64,000 bases of DNA from Streptomyces sp. NBC_01788 (GTDB taxonomy: Bacteria; Actinomycetota; Actinomycetes; Streptomycetales; Streptomycetaceae). The stretch covers positions 3,968,001-4,032,000 of the forward strand of contig NZ_CP109090.1 of assembly GCF_035917575.1 (NCBI RefSeq), in the 5' to 3' direction. The notes beneath the pieces are model-generated. The model was not told the DNA's origin and did not search any database. It saw only the letters and a program-made list of their open reading frames with translations. This document shows, in pieces, positions 29,450 to 38,410 of this stretch (position 1 is the stretch's first letter; every line of letters starts with the position of its first letter). The translations under genes and the position numbers were made by a program.

Positions 29450-30016
29450 ATGCGGAAACTGATCTACGGCATGAATCTGACCCTGGACGGCTACATCGCC
29501 GCGGCCGGCGACGACATCGGCTGGAGCGGACCGCCGAGCCACGAGCTGTTCCAGTGGTGGCTCGACCACGAACAGGCGAGTGGCCTGTCGCTGTACGGGC
29601 GCAAGCTGTGGGAGACGATGAGCTCCTACTGGCCGACCGGCGACCAGCAGCCCAACACCACCCCGGCGGAGATCGAGTTCGCGCGGAACTGGCGGGACAC
29701 GCCGAAGGTGGTGTTCTCCTCGACGATCGACAAGGTCGACTGGAACACCCGCCTGGTCACCGGCGACGCGATCGCCGAGATCACCCGGCTCAAGGCCGAG
29801 GACGGCGGCCCAATGAACATCGGCGGCGCAACGCTCGCCGGGGCGGCCATGCGCGCCGGGCTGATCGACGAGTACGTGATCGCCGCCCATCCGGTCCTGG
29901 TGGGCGGCGGCACGCCGTTCTTCACCGCGCTGGACAGCTGGGTGAACCTGAACCTGGTGGAGACACGGACGTTTCCCGGCGGCGTGGTCCTGACCAGGTA
30001 CGAGACGAGGCGCTGA
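29450..30016 (+). CDS. Dihydrofolate reductase-like (RibD C-terminal) protein
   Basis: A 188-residue DHFR-fold protein: MRKLIYGMNLTLDGYIAAAGDD, LYGRKLWETMSSYW, IGGATLAGAAMRAGLIDEYVIAAHPVLVGGGTPFF. This group uses NADPH but is usually not a true DHFR. It is a single gene, with a long interrupted palindrome downstream. Reaction unknown. Confidence 0.87.
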   Translation: MRKLIYGMNLTLDGYIAAAGDDIGWSGPPSHELFQWWLDHEQASGLSLYGRKLWETMSSYWPTGDQQPNTTPAEIEFARNWRDTPKVVFSSTIDKVDWNTRLVTGDAIAEITRLKAEDGGPMNIGGATLAGAAMRAGLIDEYVIAAHPVLVGGGTPFFTALDSWVNLNLVETRTFPGGVVLTRYETRR

Positions 30017-30036
30017 GCAGCTTCCCGCTGTCTCAC

Positions 30037-30136
30037 GGCGGCTTGACCTGCCAGTCTCAGATTCGTGTCGGATATGCCATCGCTTGGCCATCGCTCGTGA
30101 GATTTGGCCACGAAATCTGAGACCCTACAAGCCGCC
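30037..30136. repeat. 100-bp interrupted palindrome between DHFR-like gene and dnaB
   Basis: Outer arms GGCGGCTTG (30037) and CAAGCCGCC (30128) enclose inner arms GTCTCAGATTCGTG (30054) and CACGAAATCTGAGAC (30109). The core between them is not GC-rich, unlike its surroundings. It may serve as a bidirectional terminator or be a relic of a small mobile element. Confidence 0.6.
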
Positions 30137-30139
30137 CGA

Positions 30140-31618
30140 TCAGGTCTGTGCCATGTCCACGAAGCGTGAGTAGTGGCCCTGGAAGGCGACCGTGATGGTC
30201 GCGGTCGGGCCGTTGCGGTGCTTGGCGACGATCAGGTCGGCCTCGCCGGCGCGCGGTGACTCCTTCTCGTAGGCGTCCTCGCGGTGCAGCAGGATGACCA
30301 TGTCGGCGTCCTGCTCGATGGATCCGGACTCACGCAGGTCGGAGACCATCGGCTTCTTGTCGGTGCGCTGCTCGGGGCCACGGTTGAGCTGGGAGAGCGC
30401 GATGACCGGGACCTCCAGCTCCTTGGCCAGCAGCTTGAGGTTACGGGACATGTCCGAGACCTCCTGCTGCCGGCTCTCGGCACGCTTGGAGCCGCCGGAC
30501 TGCATCAGCTGGAGGTAGTCGATCACGACCAGCTTGAGGTCGTTGCGCTGCTTCAGGCGCCGGCACTTGGCCCGGATCTCCATCATCGACAGGTTCGGGG
30601 AGTCGTCGATGTAGAGCGGAGCTGCCGAGACGTCGGGCATCCGGCGGGCCAGCCGCGTCCAGTCCTCGTCGGTCATCGTGCCCGAACGCATGTGGTGCAG
30701 GGCGACCCGGGCCTCGGCGGACAGCAGACGCATCGCGATCTCGTTGCGCCCCATCTCCAGCGAGAAGATGACGCTGGGCAGGTTGTTCTTGATCGACGCC
30801 GCCCGCGCGAAATCCAGCGCGAGCGTCGACTTGCCCATCGCGGGGCGCGCGGCGATGACGATCATCTGACCCGGGTGCAGTCCGTTCGTCAGCGAGTCGA
30901 AGTCGGTGAACCCGGTGGGCACACCGGTCATCTCCCCGCTGCGCGAGCCGATCGCCTCGATCTCGTCGAGCGCGCCCTCCATGATGTCGCCCAGCGGCAG
31001 GTAGTCCTCGCTGGTCCGCTGCTCGGTGACCGCGTAGACCTCGGCCTGGGCTCGGTTGACGATCTCGTCGACGTCGTCGTCGGCTGCGTATCCCATCTGG
31101 GTGATGCGCGTACCCGCCTCGACCAGGCGGCGCAGGATCGCACGCTCATGGACGATCTCGGCGTAGTACGCGGCGTTCGCCGCCGTCGGCACGGTCTGCA
31201 CGAGCGTGTGCAGATACGAGGCGCCACCGACCTTGTTGATCTCGCCGCGCCTGGTCAGCTCGGCGGCGATGGTGATGGGGTCGGCCGGCTCGCCCTTGGC
31301 ATAGACGTCGAGGATCGCCGTGTAGATCGTCTCGTGGGCCGGCTTGTAGAAGTCGTGGCCCTTGAGGATCTCCACCACGTCGGCGATGGCGTCCTTGGAC
31401 AGGAGCATGCCACCGAGCACCGACTGTTCGGCGTCGAGGTCCTGTGGAGGAACGCGTTCGAAGGCGGAGCCCCCGTCGTCCCACGCGCCGTTCTCCCGGC
31501 CGCGGTCGTGCTGGTCGTCCCGGCCGCGGTCCGTGTCGGGGCGGCGGCGGGAGGCGGGCAGACGATCACTTGGGCCGCTGTCGGCCCACGGGTCGTCCAG
31601 GGGCTCGGAAATGCTCAC
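30140..31618 (-). CDS. dnaB: Replicative DNA helicase
   Basis: A 492-residue DnaB: after a 60-residue polar leader come the N-terminal domain (RVPPQDLDAEQSVLGGMLLS), the linker and the RecA-like ATPase with ARPAMGKST (Walker A, near 258), VVIDYLQLM (Walker B) and ALSQLNRGPEQR. The hexamer unwinds DNA at replication forks. No intein is present, unlike many mycobacterial dnaB genes. The GTG at 31618 is preferred; the frame is open to 31702. Upstream lies a DnaA-box cluster. Confidence 0.96.
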   Translation of the reverse strand: MSISEPLDDPWADSGPSDRLPASRRRPDTDRGRDDQHDRGRENGAWDDGGSAFERVPPQDLDAEQSVLGGMLLSKDAIADVVEILKGHDFYKPAHETIYTAILDVYAKGEPADPITIAAELTRRGEINKVGGASYLHTLVQTVPTAANAAYYAEIVHERAILRRLVEAGTRITQMGYAADDDVDEIVNRAQAEVYAVTEQRTSEDYLPLGDIMEGALDEIEAIGSRSGEMTGVPTGFTDFDSLTNGLHPGQMIVIAARPAMGKSTLALDFARAASIKNNLPSVIFSLEMGRNEIAMRLLSAEARVALHHMRSGTMTDEDWTRLARRMPDVSAAPLYIDDSPNLSMMEIRAKCRRLKQRNDLKLVVIDYLQLMQSGGSKRAESRQQEVSDMSRNLKLLAKELEVPVIALSQLNRGPEQRTDKKPMVSDLRESGSIEQDADMVILLHREDAYEKESPRAGEADLIVAKHRNGPTATITVAFQGHYSRFVDMAQT

Positions 31619-32078
31619 CGAGCAGCCTCCTCCCGTCCGCCGAGCGGACCTCGCCGTGCCCCTCTGTTGTACGGGACGGCACTGACAAAATGAGAGGCCC
31701 AACTCCGCTTCAGGCGCGTCAGGTTTATGACGCTTTGGAAGCCGGCGGACGGAGCGGGCGCCGGACCACGGTAGGGCCCAGAACGGCGTCAGCCAATCTG
31801 GTTATCCACAGGCCATGTGGACGACGGCCCCGATGCTGTGGAGAACTCGGCGAAACCTGTGCACGAGCCGGTGGACAGCCCTGTGAAAAAGCCCTCGGCG
31901 TCACCCACAGACCTCTTCTGACCTGCCACTTTCCCATCCACCGGCTGTGCAGAAGAAAAACTTTCCCAGTCGGACCAAGATCGCCTCGAACGGTACGCAC
32001 AAGCGAACGCCATCAAAGCTCAAGTAAGGACTGCAAGAGCTTTGCATCTCTTACCTGTGGACGATTACATTGGTGCTC
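31619..32078. other. 460-bp divergent intergenic region (dnaB / MATE) rich in DnaA boxes
   Basis: No gene is supported. TTATCCACA occurs at 31802-31810; inverse boxes TGTGGACGA at 31816, TGTGGAGAA at 31837 and TGTGGACGA at 32056. The third-position and second-position changes are within or one step from the Streptomyces consensus. From memory this may match the S. coelicolor cluster H24. Confidence 0.6.
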
Positions 32079-33416
32079 ATGACACAGGCCCCCGCACGCC
32101 GCCCGGCCACCCGGCGCCGGCACGACCGAGAGATCGTCGCGCTGGCCGTACCGGCCTTCGGCGCGCTCGTCGCCGAGCCCCTTTTCGTGATGGCCGACAG
32201 CGCGATCGTCGGCCATCTCGGCACGGCGCAGCTCGCCGGACTCGGCATCGCCTCGGCCCTTCTGACCACCGCCGTCAGCGTCTTCGTCTTCCTCGCCTAC
32301 GCCACCACGGCCGCGGTCGCCCGCCGCGTCGGCGCGGGCGACATCCCGGCAGCCATCCGCCAGGGCATGGACGGCATCTGGCTGGCGCTGCTGCTCGGGG
32401 CCGCCGTCATCGCGGTGGTCCTGCCCACCGCGCCCGTCCTGGTGGACCTCTTCGGCGCCTCGCCGACGGCGGCGCCGTATGCGACGACCTATCTGCGCAT
32501 CTCCTCACTCGGCATTCCGTCCATGCTCGTCGTGCTGGCCGCGACCGGAGTCCTTCGTGGACTTCAGGACACACGGACACCGCTGTATGTGGCCATCGCC
32601 GGGTTCGTCGCCAACGGCGTCCTCAATGTCGGGCTCGTCTACGGCGCCGGACTCGGCATCGCGGGCTCGGCCTGGGGCACCGTCATCGCCCAGTGCGGCA
32701 TGGCGGCGGTCTATCTCTGTGTGGTCGTCCGTGGAGCGCGTCGGCACCATGCCTCCCTGCGGCCCGACCGGGCCGGAATCAGGGCATCGGCACAGGCCGG
32801 TGCCCCGCTGCTCGTCCGTACGCTCTCCCTGCGGGCGATCCTGATGATCGCCACGGCCGTGGCGGCCCGCCTCGGCGACGCGGACATCGCCGCCCACCAG
32901 ATCGTCCTGTCCCTGTGGAGCCTGCTCGCGTTCGCCCTCGACGCCATCGCGATCGCCGGGCAGGCCATCATCGGCCGCTACCTCGGCGCCGACGATCCCC
33001 AGGGCGCTCGCGAGGCCTGCCGGCGCATGGTGCAGTGGGGGACAGCCGTCGGATTCGCCCTCGGGCTCCTGGTGCTCGTGAGCCGACCGCTCTTCCTGCC
33101 GCTGTTCACCAGTGACGCCCTCGTCAAGGACACGGCACTGGGAGCGCTGCTTCTGGTGGCGCTCTCCCAGCCGATCTGCGGCGTGGTCTTCGTCCTGGAC
33201 GGTGTGCTGATGGGTGCGGGAGACGGACCGTATCTCGCCGGGGCCATGCTGGTGACCTTGGCGGTCTTCACACCCGTGGCGTTGCTCGTGCCCGTGCTGG
33301 GCGGCGGACTCACCGCGCTCTGGGCTGCCATGACGTTGATGATGGCGGTGCGGATGCTGACGCTCTGGCTGCGTTCCCGCTCGGGCCGCTGGATCGTCAC
33401 GGGAGCGGCACGCTGA
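32079..33416 (+). CDS. MATE-family efflux transporter (DinF type)
   Basis: A 445-residue, twelve-helix MATE protein that should export cationic compounds using a Na+ or proton gradient. VPAFGALVAEPLFVMADSAIVGHLGTAQLAGLGIA is the N-terminal half-repeat signature; a second repeat begins near 235. The subfamily is DinF-like. ATG at 32079 was chosen; GTG 32073 and TTG 32070 are in frame, none with a good ribosome site. A parS site follows the stop codon. Confidence 0.9.
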   Translation: MTQAPARRPATRRRHDREIVALAVPAFGALVAEPLFVMADSAIVGHLGTAQLAGLGIASALLTTAVSVFVFLAYATTAAVARRVGAGDIPAAIRQGMDGIWLALLLGAAVIAVVLPTAPVLVDLFGASPTAAPYATTYLRISSLGIPSMLVVLAATGVLRGLQDTRTPLYVAIAGFVANGVLNVGLVYGAGLGIAGSAWGTVIAQCGMAAVYLCVVVRGARRHHASLRPDRAGIRASAQAGAPLLVRTLSLRAILMIATAVAARLGDADIAAHQIVLSLWSLLAFALDAIAIAGQAIIGRYLGADDPQGAREACRRMVQWGTAVGFALGLLVLVSRPLFLPLFTSDALVKDTALGALLLVALSQPICGVVFVLDGVLMGAGDGPYLAGAMLVTLAVFTPVALLVPVLGGGLTALWAAMTLMMAVRMLTLWLRSRSGRWIVTGAAR

Positions 33417-33418
33417 AC

Positions 33419-33432
33419 GTTTCACGTGAAAC
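33419..33432. other. parS site (perfect GTTTCACGTGAAAC)
   Basis: Exact match, two bases after the MATE stop codon. Confidence 0.95.
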
Positions 33433-33447
33433 ACCACGGCCTGCCAG

Positions 33448-33461
33448 GTTTCACATGAAAC
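33448..33461. other. Degenerate parS site (GTTTCACATGAAAC)
   Basis: One central mismatch, 29 bp from the perfect site at 33419 and in the same converging gap. Confidence 0.65.
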
Positions 33462-33492
33462 ACCGTTGCCCGGGCCGTTGACTCAGCCACGC

Positions 33493-33529
33493 GGAAAGGG
33501 CCGCATCCTCGACGGATACGGCCCCTTCC
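33493..33529 (-). terminator. Terminator of the rpsF-ssb-rpsR-rplI operon
   Basis: GGAAAGGGCCGCATCC pairs with GGATACGGCCCCTTCC apart from a few mismatches, closing a 5-nt loop, 26 bp past the rplI stop. Confidence 0.65.
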
Positions 33530-33554
33530 AACTGCTCAAGCAGAGCGGAACGCC

Positions 33555-34001
33555 TTACGCGGCGACAACCTCGATGTTGACCTTGGCGGCAACCTCGGGG
33601 TGCAGACGCACGGACGTCTCGTGACCGCCCAGGGACTTGATCGGCGCGCCGAGCTCGATGCGGCGCTTGTCGACCTCGGGACCGCCGGCAGCCTTGATCG
33701 CCGAGGCGACGTCGGCCGGGGTGACGGAACCGAACAGGCGGCCGGAGTCGCCGGAGCGAACGGCCAGGCGGACCTTAACGCCCTCGAGCTGGGCCTTGAT
33801 CTGGTTGGCCTGCTCGATGGTCTGGATCTCGTGGATCTTGCGAGCACGACGGATCTGCTCGACGTCCTTCTCGCCGCCCTTGGTCCAGCGAATAGCGAAC
33901 TTCCGCGGGATCAGGTAGTTGCGAGCGTAGCCGTCCTTGACGTCCACGACGTCGCCCGCGGCACCGAGGCCGGAGACCTCGTGGGTGAGGATGATCTTCA
34001 T
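33555..34001 (-). CDS. rplI: Ribosomal protein bL9
   Basis: A 148-residue L9 of normal length. [33 protein letters not shown] is the 23S rRNA-binding N domain, followed by the long helix and the C domain ([16 protein letters not shown]). Start ATG at 34001, 18 bp after rpsR. Last gene of the operon. Confidence 0.98.
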   Translation of the reverse strand: MKIILTHEVSGLGAAGDVVDVKDGYARNYLIPRKFAIRWTKGGEKDVEQIRRARKIHEIQTIEQANQIKAQLEGVKVRLAVRSGDSGRLFGSVTPADVASAIKAAGGPEVDKRRIELGAPIKSLGGHETSVRLHPEVAAKVNIEVVAA

Positions 34002-34019
34002 GTGTGGCTCACCCTTCCC

Positions 34020-34256
34020 TTAGCGCGCAGTGGAGGTGTAGGGCAGCAGCGCCATCTCACGGCTGTTCTTGACGGCCGTGGCGACGTCACGCTGGTGCTG
34101 CGTGCAGTTGCCGGTCACGCGACGGGCACGGATCTTGCCGCGGTCGGAAATGAACTTCCGCAGCATGTTCGTGTCCTTGTAGTCCACGTACGTGACCTTG
34201 TCCTTGCAGAATGCGCAGACCTTCTTCTTAGGCTTGCGCGGAGGCGGCTTCGCCAT
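34020..34256 (-). CDS. rpsR: Ribosomal protein bS18 (cysteine-containing form)
   Basis: A 78-residue S18 that keeps the CAFCKDK zinc-type Cys pair, with a third Cys in GNCTQHQR. Streptomyces carry a second, Cys-free S18 elsewhere that replaces it under zinc shortage; this is the primary copy. [23 protein letters not shown] is the RNA-binding core. It is between ssb and rplI. Confidence 0.97.
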   Translation of the reverse strand: MAKPPPRKPKKKVCAFCKDKVTYVDYKDTNMLRKFISDRGKIRARRVTGNCTQHQRDVATAVKNSREMALLPYTSTAR

Positions 34257-34298
34257 GGTGTTTCTCCTGTGTGATCAAGAAGTTGGGGTACGGCCCGC

Positions 34299-34904
34299 CT
34301 AGAAGGGGGGCTCGTCCGAGTAGCCGCCACCGCCGCCGGAGCCGCCGCCCCAGCCGCCGCCGCCCTGGTTGCCACCGGCGGGAGCACCGGTCGCCCACGG
34401 GTCGTCGGAGGGAGCACCGCCCTGCTGGCCGCCACCGGGGCCACCGCCCCAGCCGCCGCCACCCTGGCCGCCACCCTGGCCGCCGCCCTGGCCGCCGCCC
34501 TGGCCGCCACCGCCGCCGTAACCACCCTGGCCACCGCGACCCGAGGTCTTGGTGACCTTGGCCGTGGCGTTGCGCAGGCTGGCACCGACCTCGTCGACGT
34601 CCAGTTCGTAGACCGTGCGCTTGACGCCCTCACGGTCCTCGTAGGACCGCTGCTTCAGCCGGCCCTGCACGATGACGCGCATGCCTCGCTGGAGCGACTC
34701 GGCGACGTTCTCCGCCGCCTGACGCCAGACCGAGCAGGTCAGGAAGAGGCTCTCGCCGTCCTTCCACTCGTTCGTCTGACGGTCGAAGGTGCGGGGAGTG
34801 GACGCGACGCGGAACTTCGCGACCGCCGCACCGGACGGGGTGAAGCGCAGCTCGGGGTCGTCGACAAGATTGCCGACGACCGTGATGACGGTCTCGCCTG
34901 CCAT
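34299..34904 (-). CDS. ssb: Single-stranded DNA-binding protein
   Basis: A 201-residue SSB. The OB fold occupies about residues 1-110 ([29 protein letters not shown]). A Gly/Gln-rich disordered tail with repeated [10 protein letters not shown] units follows, ending in the acidic tip SDEPPF that recruits replication and repair partners. It is in the rpsF-ssb-rpsR-rplI operon, the replication-associated SSB copy. Confidence 0.97.
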   Translation of the reverse strand: MAGETVITVVGNLVDDPELRFTPSGAAVAKFRVASTPRTFDRQTNEWKDGESLFLTCSVWRQAAENVAESLQRGMRVIVQGRLKQRSYEDREGVKRTVYELDVDEVGASLRNATAKVTKTSGRGGQGGYGGGGGQGGGQGGGQGGGQGGGGWGGGPGGGQQGGAPSDDPWATGAPAGGNQGGGGWGGGSGGGGGYSDEPPF

Positions 34905-34969
34905 GGGGGTACCTCTCGGCGGGTTTGCTCTGGCTGCTTGCTACTCGAATCCCGAGATGAGCGAAGGGC

Positions 34970-35260
34970 TCAGTGCATCTCGGGGCGGAGGACCTTGGTC
35001 CGGAGGACCGACTCGTTCAGGTTCATCTGGCGGTCGAGCTCCTTGACGACCGCAGGCTCGGCCTGCAGGTCGATGACCGAGTAGATGCCCTCGGGCTTCT
35101 TCTTGATCTCGTACGAGAGACGACGACGGCCCCAGGTGTCGACCTTCTCGACCTTTCCGCCGCCGTCACGGACGACAGAAAGGAAGTTCTCGATCAGCGG
35201 GGAGACAGAACGCTCCTCGAGATCGGGGTCGAGGATGACCATCACCTCGTAGTGACGCAT
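34970..35260 (-). CDS. rpsF: Ribosomal protein bS6
   Basis: A 96-residue S6: [52 protein letters not shown], ending [10 protein letters not shown]. It binds S18 and 16S rRNA in the platform of the small subunit. The ATG at 35260 follows AGAGGAGGT; the frame is open to 35293 but the family begins here. First gene of the operon. Confidence 0.98.
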   Translation of the reverse strand: MRHYEVMVILDPDLEERSVSPLIENFLSVVRDGGGKVEKVDTWGRRRLSYEIKKKPEGIYSVIDLQAEPAVVKELDRQMNLNESVLRTKVLRPEMH

Positions 35261-35433
35261 GTGGAACCCACCTCCTCTGGACTCAACGGCCACGGTCGTT
35301 CCGTGGCAGGAGGGTTGTGATGCGTACGCAACAGTGCTTGCAGTACATCAGCCGCCACTGACAATGAGGGCCGGCTGACGGACTCTCCAGATTGGGCGTG
35401 GCTCAGCCTGGGCAGACACCGTGCAGAACGTAC

Positions 35434-35463
35434 AGACTACCCGCACACCTGCTTCCGGTTGAA
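35434..35463 (-). promoter_or_regulatory. Candidate promoter of the rpsF operon
   Basis: On the minus strand TTCAAC (-35) and TAGTCT (-10) are 18 bases apart, about 170 bases before rpsF. No stronger match is seen in the gap. Confidence 0.3.
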
Positions 35464-35544
35464 ATCGGGGCGCCGGACCCGTCAACCTGGACACCTCGGG
35501 TGTGCACGGCGCTAGGATGCGCCGCTTTTCGCTGGAGGTGCCCC

Positions 35545-35868
35545 ATGGCACAGACGATGCGACCGAACACCGCCGCGGGCGGCGGCCTCTTCGCCACCGA
35601 CGGCAAGTCCCACCCGGTCCAGGACACCCTGCTCGTGGTGACCCTGGTACTGGGCGTGCTGGCGTTCATCACCGGGCTCCTCTTCCACAGCCTGCACCTG
35701 CTGAGCTCCTGGGCCGGTCTGGTCGGGATCCTCACCGGTGCGTACGGCCAGTGGATCTCCGTGACGACGCGCGAGCGCTTCGGGCTGGTGCTCGGTCTCG
35801 GCGCCTCCGCGGTCGGCTTCTACCTCGGCCTGGCGCACGGCGGCCTGTTCGGCGGCCTGTTCGGCTGA
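35545..35868 (+). CDS. Small hypothetical membrane protein
   Basis: A 107-residue protein with three or four membrane helices: LLVVTLVLGVLAFITGLLF, LLSSWAGLVGILTGAYGQWI, and LVLGLGASAVGFYLGLAHGGLFGGLFG. The soluble start AQTMRPNTAAGGGLFATDGKSHPVQD is short. Good ribosome site GGAGG eight bases before the ATG. It is conserved at this locus in Streptomyces, from memory; function unknown. Confidence 0.8.
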   Translation: MAQTMRPNTAAGGGLFATDGKSHPVQDTLLVVTLVLGVLAFITGLLFHSLHLLSSWAGLVGILTGAYGQWISVTTRERFGLVLGLGASAVGFYLGLAHGGLFGGLFG

Positions 35869-36082
35869 GACCGGGCACGCCCGGCCGCTCCTCGGGGACG
35901 GCGTCCGCCGAAGACCGCGGACGCGCGCCCGTACGACCGCACGACTGGTGCAACGGCGGTGAACGGGCCGGGCCGAAGGTTGTGTACGGCCAGTCTGCGC
36001 GCTCCCGGGGCGCAGTAGGCTTCGGCGCGAGAGCCGGAGCCCCTGTACCCATGGGGACACGCCAGCCCGAGGAGCGCCCCGA

Positions 36083-37204
36083 ATGAGCCTGACCCTGAGG
36101 ACCATCAGTCGAGAGCAGCATCTGGCTTACATCCAGAATCTGCCCGCGGCGAGTCACATGCAGGTCCCGGCATGGTCAGAGGTCAAGGCGGAGTGGCGCT
36201 CGGAGAACCTGGGCTGGTTCGACGAACGTACCGGTGAACTGGTCGGCGCGGGTCTCGTCCTGTACCGCCAGCTGCCCAAGATCAAGCGCTATCTCGCCTA
36301 CCTGCCCGAGGGGCCGGTCATCAACTGGTTCGCGCCGAATCTCGACGACTGGATCCAGCCGATGCTGGCGCATCTGAAGCAGCAGGGCGCCTTCTCGGTG
36401 AAGATGGGCCCGCCGGTGATCATCCGCCGCTGGAACGCCGAGACCATCAAGAAGGGCATCCAGGACTCGGACGTCAAGCGTCTGCGCGACCTGGAGGCCG
36501 ACTTCATCGAGCCCCGCGCCTTCGAGGTCGCCGACAAGCTGCGCCGTATGGGCTGGCAGCAGGGCGAGGACGGCGGCGCCGGCTTCGGCGACGTGCAGCC
36601 CCGCTACATCTTCCAGGTGCCGCTCGCCAACCGGTCGCTGGAAGAGGTGCACAAGAACTTCAACCAGCTGTGGCGCCGCAACATCAAGAAGGCGGAGAAG
36701 GCCGGCGTCGAGGTCGTCCAGGGCGGCTACCAGGACCTCGAGGAATGGCAGCGGCTGTACGAGATCACGGCGGTCCGCGACCACTTCCGGCCCCGCCCGC
36801 TGTCGTACTTCCAGCGCATGTGGACGGCCCTCAACACCGAGGACCCCAACCGCATGCGGCTGTACTTCGCCCGGCACAACGGCGTGAACCTGGCGGCGGC
36901 GACGATGCTGATCGTCGGCGGGCACGTCTGGTACTCCTACGGCGCCTCCGACAACATCGGCCGCGAGGTCCGGCCCTCGAACGCGATGCAGTGGCGGATG
37001 CTGCGCGACGCCTACGCGCTCGGCGCCACGGTCTACGACCTGCGCGGCATCTCCGACTCGCTGGACGAGACCGACCACCTCTTCGGTCTGATCCAGTTCA
37101 AGGTCGGCACCGGCGGCCAGGCCGCCGAGTACCTCGGAGAGTGGGACTTCCCGCTGAACAAGCTGCTCCACAAGGCGCTCGACATCTACATGTCGCGCCG
37201 CTGA
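36083..37204 (+). CDS. femX: FemX-like peptidoglycan bridge aminoacyltransferase
   Basis: A 373-residue FemABX-family enzyme (two GNAT-like domains and a helical arm). VPAWSEVKAEWRSENLGWFD, LAYLPEGPVINW, and LYEITAVRDHFRPRPLSYFQRMW are family-typical; WRRNIKKAEKAGVEV marks the arm. Streptomyces FemX adds the Gly bridge residue to lipid II using charged tRNA-Gly. GAGGAGCGCC precedes the ATG. The racemase-like gene follows 83 bp downstream, both serving the cell wall. Confidence 0.92.
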   Translation: MSLTLRTISREQHLAYIQNLPAASHMQVPAWSEVKAEWRSENLGWFDERTGELVGAGLVLYRQLPKIKRYLAYLPEGPVINWFAPNLDDWIQPMLAHLKQQGAFSVKMGPPVIIRRWNAETIKKGIQDSDVKRLRDLEADFIEPRAFEVADKLRRMGWQQGEDGGAGFGDVQPRYIFQVPLANRSLEEVHKNFNQLWRRNIKKAEKAGVEVVQGGYQDLEEWQRLYEITAVRDHFRPRPLSYFQRMWTALNTEDPNRMRLYFARHNGVNLAAATMLIVGGHVWYSYGASDNIGREVRPSNAMQWRMLRDAYALGATVYDLRGISDSLDETDHLFGLIQFKVGTGGQAAEYLGEWDFPLNKLLHKALDIYMSRR

Positions 37205-37287
37205 CCTGACACTCTTCGGTTCGACCCCGTCGACACCTTCCATACTTCTGATACACCGCATTTACGAGAGAGGTTCCAGGTCCGGCC

Positions 37288-38319
37288 ATGGCGCTCACGC
37301 TCTACGTCGACACCGCGCGCTGGCGGGCGCACCACAAGCACGTGCAGGAGCAGTTCCCCGGGCTTGTCCCGGTCTGCAAGGGCAACGGCTACGGATTCGG
37401 GCACGAGCGGCTGGCGGAGGAGGCCACGCGGCTGGGCTCCGACATCCTCGCCGTCGGCACGACGTACGAGGCCGCGCGCATCAAGGACTTCTTCAGCGGT
37501 GACCTGCTGGTCCTGACGCCGTACCGCCGCGGCGAGGAGCCGGTGCCGCTGCCCGACCGTGTGGTCCGTTCGGTGTCGTCGATCGACGGGGTGTACGGCC
37601 TCGTCGGGGCCCGTGTGGTCATCGAGGTGATGTCCTCGATGAAGCGGCACGGCATCAGCGAGCAGGATCTGCCGCAGCTGCACGCCGCCATCGAGAACGT
37701 CCGGCTGGAGGGTTTCGCCATCCACCTGCCGCTGGACCGCACGGACGGCTCGGACGCCGTGGAGGAGGTCATCGGCTGGATGGACCGGCTGCGCGCGGCC
37801 CGCCTGCCGCTGCACACGATGTTCGTCAGCCACCTCAAGGCGGACGAACTCGCCCGGTTGCAGCAGCAGTTCCCGCAGACGCGTTTCCGTGCCCGCATCG
37901 GCACGCGGCTCTGGCTGGGGGATCACGACGCCACCGAGTACCGCGGCGCGGTCCTGGACGTCACCAAGGTCAGCAAGGGCGACCGTTTCGGCTACCGCCA
38001 GCAGAAGGCGGCCTCGGACGGCTTCCTGGTGGTCGTGGCGGGCGGTACGTCGCACGGAGTGGGCCTGGAGGCCCCCAAGGCGCTGCACGGCGTCATGCCG
38101 CGCGCCAAGGGCGTCGCCCGCGCCGGTCTCGCCACGGTGAACCGCAACCTCTCCCCGTTCGTCTGGAGCGGCAAGCAGCGCTGGTTCGCGGAGCCGCCGC
38201 ACATGCAGGTGTCGATCCTGTTCGTCCCCTCGGACGCTCCGGAGCCCAAGGTCGGCGACGAGTTGGTGGCCCATCTGCGCCACACCACGACGCAGTTCGA
38301 CCGGCTCATGGACCACTGA
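37288..38319 (+). CDS. Alanine racemase-like PLP barrel protein
   Basis: A 343-residue fold-type III PLP protein. The cofactor Lys is in VCKGNGYGFGHE (near residue 31), and the beta domain is at the C-terminus. It is shorter than housekeeping alanine racemases (about 370-390) and the second catalytic Tyr region is not obvious: the equivalent segment reads LATVNRNLSPFVW. It may racemise another amino acid or bind PLP without being the main alanine racemase. It follows femX and ends in a strong shared terminator. Confidence 0.8.
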   Translation: MALTLYVDTARWRAHHKHVQEQFPGLVPVCKGNGYGFGHERLAEEATRLGSDILAVGTTYEAARIKDFFSGDLLVLTPYRRGEEPVPLPDRVVRSVSSIDGVYGLVGARVVIEVMSSMKRHGISEQDLPQLHAAIENVRLEGFAIHLPLDRTDGSDAVEEVIGWMDRLRAARLPLHTMFVSHLKADELARLQQQFPQTRFRARIGTRLWLGDHDATEYRGAVLDVTKVSKGDRFGYRQQKAASDGFLVVVAGGTSHGVGLEAPKALHGVMPRAKGVARAGLATVNRNLSPFVWSGKQRWFAEPPHMQVSILFVPSDAPEPKVGDELVAHLRHTTTQFDRLMDH

Positions 38320-38344
38320 GCGGCGGTCGCGGGATCCGTTCTCG

Positions 38345-38387
38345 TGCGAAAGGCCGTGTCCGGCAGTGCCGGACACGGCCTTTCGCA
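38345..38387. terminator. Bidirectional terminator (racemase-like gene / GT87)
   Basis: A perfect 20-bp stem, TGCGAAAGGCCGTGTCCGGC, closes a 3-nt loop between converging genes. The arm reads GAAAGG...CCTTTC, giving U-rich ends both ways. Confidence 0.88.
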
Positions 38388-38410
38388 TGCCCCCTGGGGA
38401 GGCTGTTCGC

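Noticed and set aside
25230..30016. Defence or antibiotic island in the Nudix-GNAT-MarR-serine hydrolase-DHFR run
   Set aside because: The genes are common single enzymes with no shared operon, mobile flanks or defence domains.
30140..31618. Intein in dnaB
   Set aside because: The ATPase motifs are continuous and the length is normal.
34430..34520. CRISPR-like or repeat array in the ssb region
   Set aside because: It is the Gly/Gln-rich coding tail of SSB with codon repeats, without spacers.
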